Origin: Bacteroidota bacterium | GTDB lineage: Bacteria > Bacteroidota > Bacteroidia > Chitinophagales > Chitinophagaceae | Assembly (NCBI GenBank): GCA_023412975.1 | Contig: JAEZRB010000033.1 | Span: 1-24,627, forward strand | DNA length: 24,627 bases | Direction of reading: 5' to 3' | Shown: one piece after another, positions 21,867 through 24,627 of the stretch | Position numbering within the stretch: position 1 is the first letter of the stretch | Layout: each line of letters starts with the position of its first letter | The notes under the pieces: generated by a model | Database searches by the model: none | Told to the model about the DNA's origin: nothing | What the model saw: only the letters and a program-made list of their open reading frames with translations | Made by a program: the position numbers and the translations under genes

Positions 21867-23243
21867 TTGTCAAAAAGTAAGAACGATATTATTTATTCTG
21901 CCGCGGATATTGAGCGATATCATAAAGGCCTGATGAGCCCCGGTGAAATGCATGCCCTTGAAAAAGCGGCATTGGAAGATCCTTTCCTGGCGGATGCGCT
22001 GGAGGGATATTCTAATACAAACACCGCCAGCGCAGATATGTCGGACCTGGCCGATCGTTTGAACGAACGTACAAAAGATCAACAGGCAAAGGTGATCCCG
22101 ATCACCCGTCCGCGTCCATCATTCTCATGGTGGAAAGTGGCTGCCTTGGTGATCCTGGTCGCAGGTGCCGGCACGCTGGTTTACCAGTTTGGATTTAATA
22201 AGCAAAACCAGGAGATCGCACAGGCTACAGAGAAATCAAAGACTGCAGCTCCTGTCAGTGATTCTGATGCAGCACGCACACCAGCCCTTGAACAACAAGA
22301 GCAGCCGGGGCAGGAATCCAAAACGGAATCGGATGCCCAGAATGATGCTTTAGCAACCAAACCCGCAAAAGAGATAAAAACAAAACCAGTTAAGTCAGCT
22401 CCTGCTGCAAAACCTCATGGAGTTACTGAAGAACCCGGGCAACCAGCAGTATCAGATGCACCGGCAACTTACCGGTTTGAAGAGGAACTGGCAAAAAACG
22501 AAGAAGCTACTTCACGTGATACCGCAAATTTTACCACCGTTGCCAGCAGACAGCAACAAATGGAATCAAAACAGCGTGCAATAGTTCGTGGGCAAGCCGC
22601 TAAATCGGCAACAGCACCCGGCGCAGAATCGCGCCTGAAAAAAGCGGAAATCAAGTCTAATATTTTCCGTGGCCGCGTAACCGATGCAGATAATAATGCC
22701 CTGCCCTTTTCAAATATTACCAATACCAGCGACAATATTGGCACCTATGCCGATGCAAATGGTTTTTTCAATCTCACATCACCCGATTCCGTTTTAAACG
22801 TCAAAGTGAGTTCGATTGGTTTTGAACCGAGTATTGTTCAATTGCAAAATGACATCCCGGCCAATATCGTTAAACTGGAAGAAGATAGAAAAAGTCTTGC
22901 CGAAGTAGTCATCAGTAATAAACAAACCAATAGCCGTCGTGCTGTCAACAACAATATGGTCCAGTTGGATGCCGAACCTGCCGACGGCTGGTCGAATTAT
23001 GATCTTTACCTGGTCAACAACCTAAAAGAACCCGATGAACTGGTGGAAAAGAAAAAAGACGCCCTGCACGGGGAAGTTGAACTTTCTTTTGAAGTCAGCC
23101 CAAGCGGTGAACCGATCAATATCACGGTAAAAAGATCACTCTGTCCCGCCTGCGACAGGGAAGCCATCAGGCTTTTAAGAGAAGGCCCTAAATGGAAGCG
23201 CAAAGCCCGGAAAGGGAAAACCAGCGTGACCATTAATTTTTAA
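21867..23243 (+). CDS. Membrane protein: anti-sigma-like N-terminus, carboxypeptidase-regulatory domain, TonB-C-like end
   Basis: A 458-residue protein starting at a TTG (21867); no suitable ATG exists nearby and the N-terminus DIIYSAADIERYHKGLMSPGEMHALEKAALEDPF matches the cytosolic part of sigma-linked proteins in Chitinophagaceae-type genomes. Parts: cytosolic anti-sigma-like segment (1-85), one transmembrane helix (about 88-108), a long Gln/Glu/Lys/Ala/Pro-rich periplasmic linker (110-260), a carboxypeptidase-regulatory-like beta domain (FRGRVTDADNNALPFSNI, about 268-330) and a C-terminal TonB-C-like domain (VELSFEVSPSGEPINITV to the end, with CPAC). It probably holds the upstream sigma factor and senses an envelope signal. 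The gap to the sigma gene is 61 bp. The role of the TonB-like end is inferred from fold only. Confidence 0.82.
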   Translation: MSKSKNDIIYSAADIERYHKGLMSPGEMHALEKAALEDPFLADALEGYSNTNTASADMSDLADRLNERTKDQQAKVIPITRPRPSFSWWKVAALVILVAGAGTLVYQFGFNKQNQEIAQATEKSKTAAPVSDSDAARTPALEQQEQPGQESKTESDAQNDALATKPAKEIKTKPVKSAPAAKPHGVTEEPGQPAVSDAPATYRFEEELAKNEEATSRDTANFTTVASRQQQMESKQRAIVRGQAAKSATAPGAESRLKKAEIKSNIFRGRVTDADNNALPFSNITNTSDNIGTYADANGFFNLTSPDSVLNVKVSSIGFEPSIVQLQNDIPANIVKLEEDRKSLAEVVISNKQTNSRRAVNNNMVQLDAEPADGWSNYDLYLVNNLKEPDELVEKKKDALHGEVELSFEVSPSGEPINITVKRSLCPACDREAIRLLREGPKWKRKARKGKTSVTINF

Positions 23244-23244
23244 T

Positions 23245-23510
23245 ACCCGGATCGAAAGGGCGCAATTCAAATTTTCGCTTTAACCGATGAAAAGATCTTT
23301 AATCGGCTGGGATGAAAACCTTATTACCTTAGTAACCTAAAAGTACAACAGGAAATAACCTTATTCCCTTATTTTTCAGCGGGATAAGGGAATAAGGTTG
23401 GGTATTGTTGAGAATGGCTTTCTACTAAGGTAATAAGGTTAAACAGAGGTTCTTATTGGTTAATGGGATAAACTGATCAAGCGAAAATTTGAAATCCACC
23501 CGGATCGAAA
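23245..23510. repeat. Nested inverted repeat, copy 2 (complete element, MITE-like)
   Basis: A complete element of about 266 bp. It has a 13-bp direct repeat ACCCGGATCGAAA at each end (23245-23257 and 23498-23510). Just inside is a 15-bp perfect inverted repeat (TTCAAATTTTCGCTT 23266-23280; AAGCGAAAATTTGAA 23479-23493). Next come the 18-bp inverted arms AACCTTATTACCTTAGTA (23317-23334; 23423-23440) and a perfect 16-bp central hairpin (23357-23372; 23384-23399) with an 11-base loop. There is no ORF. It fills the gap between the anti-sigma-like gene and the DUF2911 gene. Copy 1 at the left end of the window shares the arms and the AATTTGAAAT flank. Confidence 0.85.
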
Positions 23511-23540
23511 TTCTACCTATCTTCTTAAACTGCCATCCCT

Positions 23541-23548
23541 TACCTTTG
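23541..23548 (+). promoter_or_regulatory. Candidate -7 box (TACCTTTG) for DUF2911 gene
   Basis: TACCTTTG matches TAnnTTTG and lies 20 bp before the preferred ATG at 23569, just outside the repeat element. No clear -33 partner is seen, as the region upstream is the repeat. Confidence 0.4.
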
Positions 23549-23568
23549 GCCTTCAAAAAATGTTTGCT

Positions 23569-24405
23569 ATGAAGAAACTCATTATTGCAGTTTTTATCGC
23601 CTCGGTATGCCTGTCAGCCGACGCACAACTCAAAACCCCGGCCCCAAGTCCGGCACAGACCGTAAAGCAGGAATTCGGCCTCTCCACCGTTGAACTGTCT
23701 TACTCACGTCCCGCGGTGAAAGGAAGAAAAATATTTGGCGACCTGGTCCCCTATGATGCAGTATGGCGCACCGGTGCCAATGCCGCCACTACACTCACAT
23801 TTGGCGACGATGTAACGATCGGCGGTACTAAGGTTCCCGCCGGCAAATACGGGTTGCTTACTATTCCCGGTAAGAAATCCTGGACCATCATCATTTCCAA
23901 ACAAACCGATGTGACAAGCCCGGCGGCATACAAGCAGGATATGGACCTGGTAAGACTGACCGCTAATGTGGCAAAGGTCAAATCAGCGGTGGAATCATTT
24001 ACGATCGATTTTGCGAATATTACACCCACTTCGTGCGATCTGCAGATCTCATGGGATAAGTCGGCGGTAAGATTTCCCATTACGACCGAAATAGACAGCA
24101 AGATCATGGCCAATATCGAAAAGGCGATGAAGGCAGAAAAGCCACCTTATTTCCAGGCCGCCATGTACTATATGGAAACTGGTAAAGACCTGAACCAGGC
24201 GCTGGAATGGTTCAATAAAGCGGTGGAAGCACAACCAAATGCTTTCTGGGTGCAACACCAATGGGCTAATTGCCTGGCAAAACTTGGTAAGAATAGCGAA
24301 GCGAAAGCCGCTGCAACCAAATCGAGAGAACTGGCCGCAGCTGCCAATAACAATGACTATGTTACGCTGAATGATAAATTATTGAAAGAACTTGCGAAGA
24401 AATAG
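23569..24405 (+). CDS. DUF2911 domain protein with TPR-like C-terminus
   Basis: A 278-residue exported protein; the ATG at 23569 gives MKKLIIAVFIASVCLSADAQ as signal peptide (an ATG nine bases upstream is possible). The DUF2911 domain runs from about 25 to 165, with VELSYSRPAVKGRKIFGDLVPYDAVWRTGANAATTLTF and the VPAGKYGLLTIPGKKSWTIII signature. After it comes a TPR-like pair of helices (ALEWFNKAVEAQPNAFWVQHQWANCLAKLGKNSEAKAAATKS). It is expected in the periplasm or outside. DUF2911 has no established function. The gene has its own terminator (24432-24499) and possibly its own promoter, so it is likely monocistronic. Confidence 0.88.
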   Translation: MKKLIIAVFIASVCLSADAQLKTPAPSPAQTVKQEFGLSTVELSYSRPAVKGRKIFGDLVPYDAVWRTGANAATTLTFGDDVTIGGTKVPAGKYGLLTIPGKKSWTIIISKQTDVTSPAAYKQDMDLVRLTANVAKVKSAVESFTIDFANITPTSCDLQISWDKSAVRFPITTEIDSKIMANIEKAMKAEKPPYFQAAMYYMETGKDLNQALEWFNKAVEAQPNAFWVQHQWANCLAKLGKNSEAKAAATKSRELAAAANNNDYVTLNDKLLKELAKK

Positions 24406-24431
24406 TTGGTAGCTCTTTGCGATTCTTTGGG

Positions 24432-24499
24432 CCGGGAAGACGGGAAGAAGGTAAGGGATTAAAATTCTTTTATCATCGCGTCTTCCCGGTTTTTTTTTT
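24432..24499 (+). terminator. Rho-independent terminator after DUF2911 gene
   Basis: An 11-bp perfect inverted repeat CCGGGAAGACG (24432-24442) and CGTCTTCCCGG (24479-24489), directly followed by ten T residues (24490-24499). The loop is long (36 bases) and itself contains a GGGAAGAAGG copy of the downstream repeat word, so the terminator may have arisen from this repeat family. Confidence 0.7.
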
Positions 24500-24514
24500 G
24501 ATACACTTTATTGG

Positions 24515-24627
24515 GGCCGGGAAGAAGGGAAGGCGGGAAGCGAATTTTAATTGAACTTAAGATTGGCCGGGAAGAAGGAAAGGCGGTAAGAGAATTTTAA
24601 TTGAACTCAAGATTGGCCGGGAAGAAG
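24515..24627. repeat. 50-bp tandem repeat (GGCCGGGAAGAAGG units), runs off window
   Basis: Units start at 24515, 24565 and 24615 with GGCCGGGAAGAAGG, an exact 50-bp period. Each unit has a purine-rich half (GGGAAGAAGG, AAGGCGG) and an AT-rich half (GAATTTTAATTGAACT, AAGATT). The third unit is cut by the window end, so copy number is unknown. No ORF is supported. Confidence 0.85.

Noticed and set aside
24515..24627. 50-bp repeats considered as a CRISPR array
   Set aside because: The whole 50-bp unit is repeated, so there are no variable spacers.

Overview
The window looks like a chromosomal segment from a Bacteroidota bacterium, most likely of the Chitinophagaceae/Chitinophagales type. The evidence is the gene families (DUF4342, DUF6580-like, YfbK-type von Willebrand protein, ECF sigma factor with a membrane anti-sigma/TonB-like fusion, DUF2911 protein, SusC-style carboxypeptidase-regulatory domains), TAnnTTTG-type -7 boxes, many short secreted beta-barrels and lipoproteins, and several families of intergenic repeats. 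No rRNA, tRNA or CRISPR array was seen.

Layout. 1-185 holds a nested inverted repeat; a second copy lies at 23245-23510. 325-2693 is a three-gene + strand block: two metallophosphoesterases, then an outer-membrane protein. 2722-2982 encodes a DUF4342 protein. About 3071-8291 is AT-rich and is the most interesting part. It holds single genes or a gene pair, all on the + strand and mostly of unknown function, separated by structured intergenic elements of about 60-200 bp. For three of these units the first bases are the exact or near-exact reverse complement of the bases just after the last gene. This is the arrangement expected of integron gene cassettes with attC sites, and no integrase gene is present in the window (CALIN-like). 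The cargo includes an Imm26-type immunity protein, a lipoprotein, a secreted helical-repeat-like protein, a DUF2750 plus CxxC-protein pair and a retropepsin-like protease. Two further AT-rich secreted-protein genes follow (8415-10041), but without clear cassette ends.

From 10278 the content is core-like: an acyl-CoA carboxylase carboxyltransferase subunit (methylcrotonyl-CoA type), RNase HI, a PP-loop Dph6-like protein, a DUF6580-like membrane protein and mannose-6-phosphate isomerase (the last two on the - strand), a YraN-like nuclease-fold protein, a YkgJ-type cysteine-cluster protein (- strand), a lipoprotein and XerD. A 169-bp tandem array (about 12460-13147) separates rnhA from the Dph6-like gene. 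A related, partly inverted cluster follows xerD (18829-19147). Both start with the same 17-bp hairpin a few bases after a stop codon.

The right end holds a YfbK-like vWA protein (- strand), diverging from an ECF sigma factor that is followed by a membrane protein combining anti-sigma, carboxypeptidase-regulatory and TonB-C-like parts. Together these look like an envelope-signalling locus. A DUF2911/TPR-like periplasmic protein with a strong terminator follows. The window ends inside a 50-bp tandem repeat.
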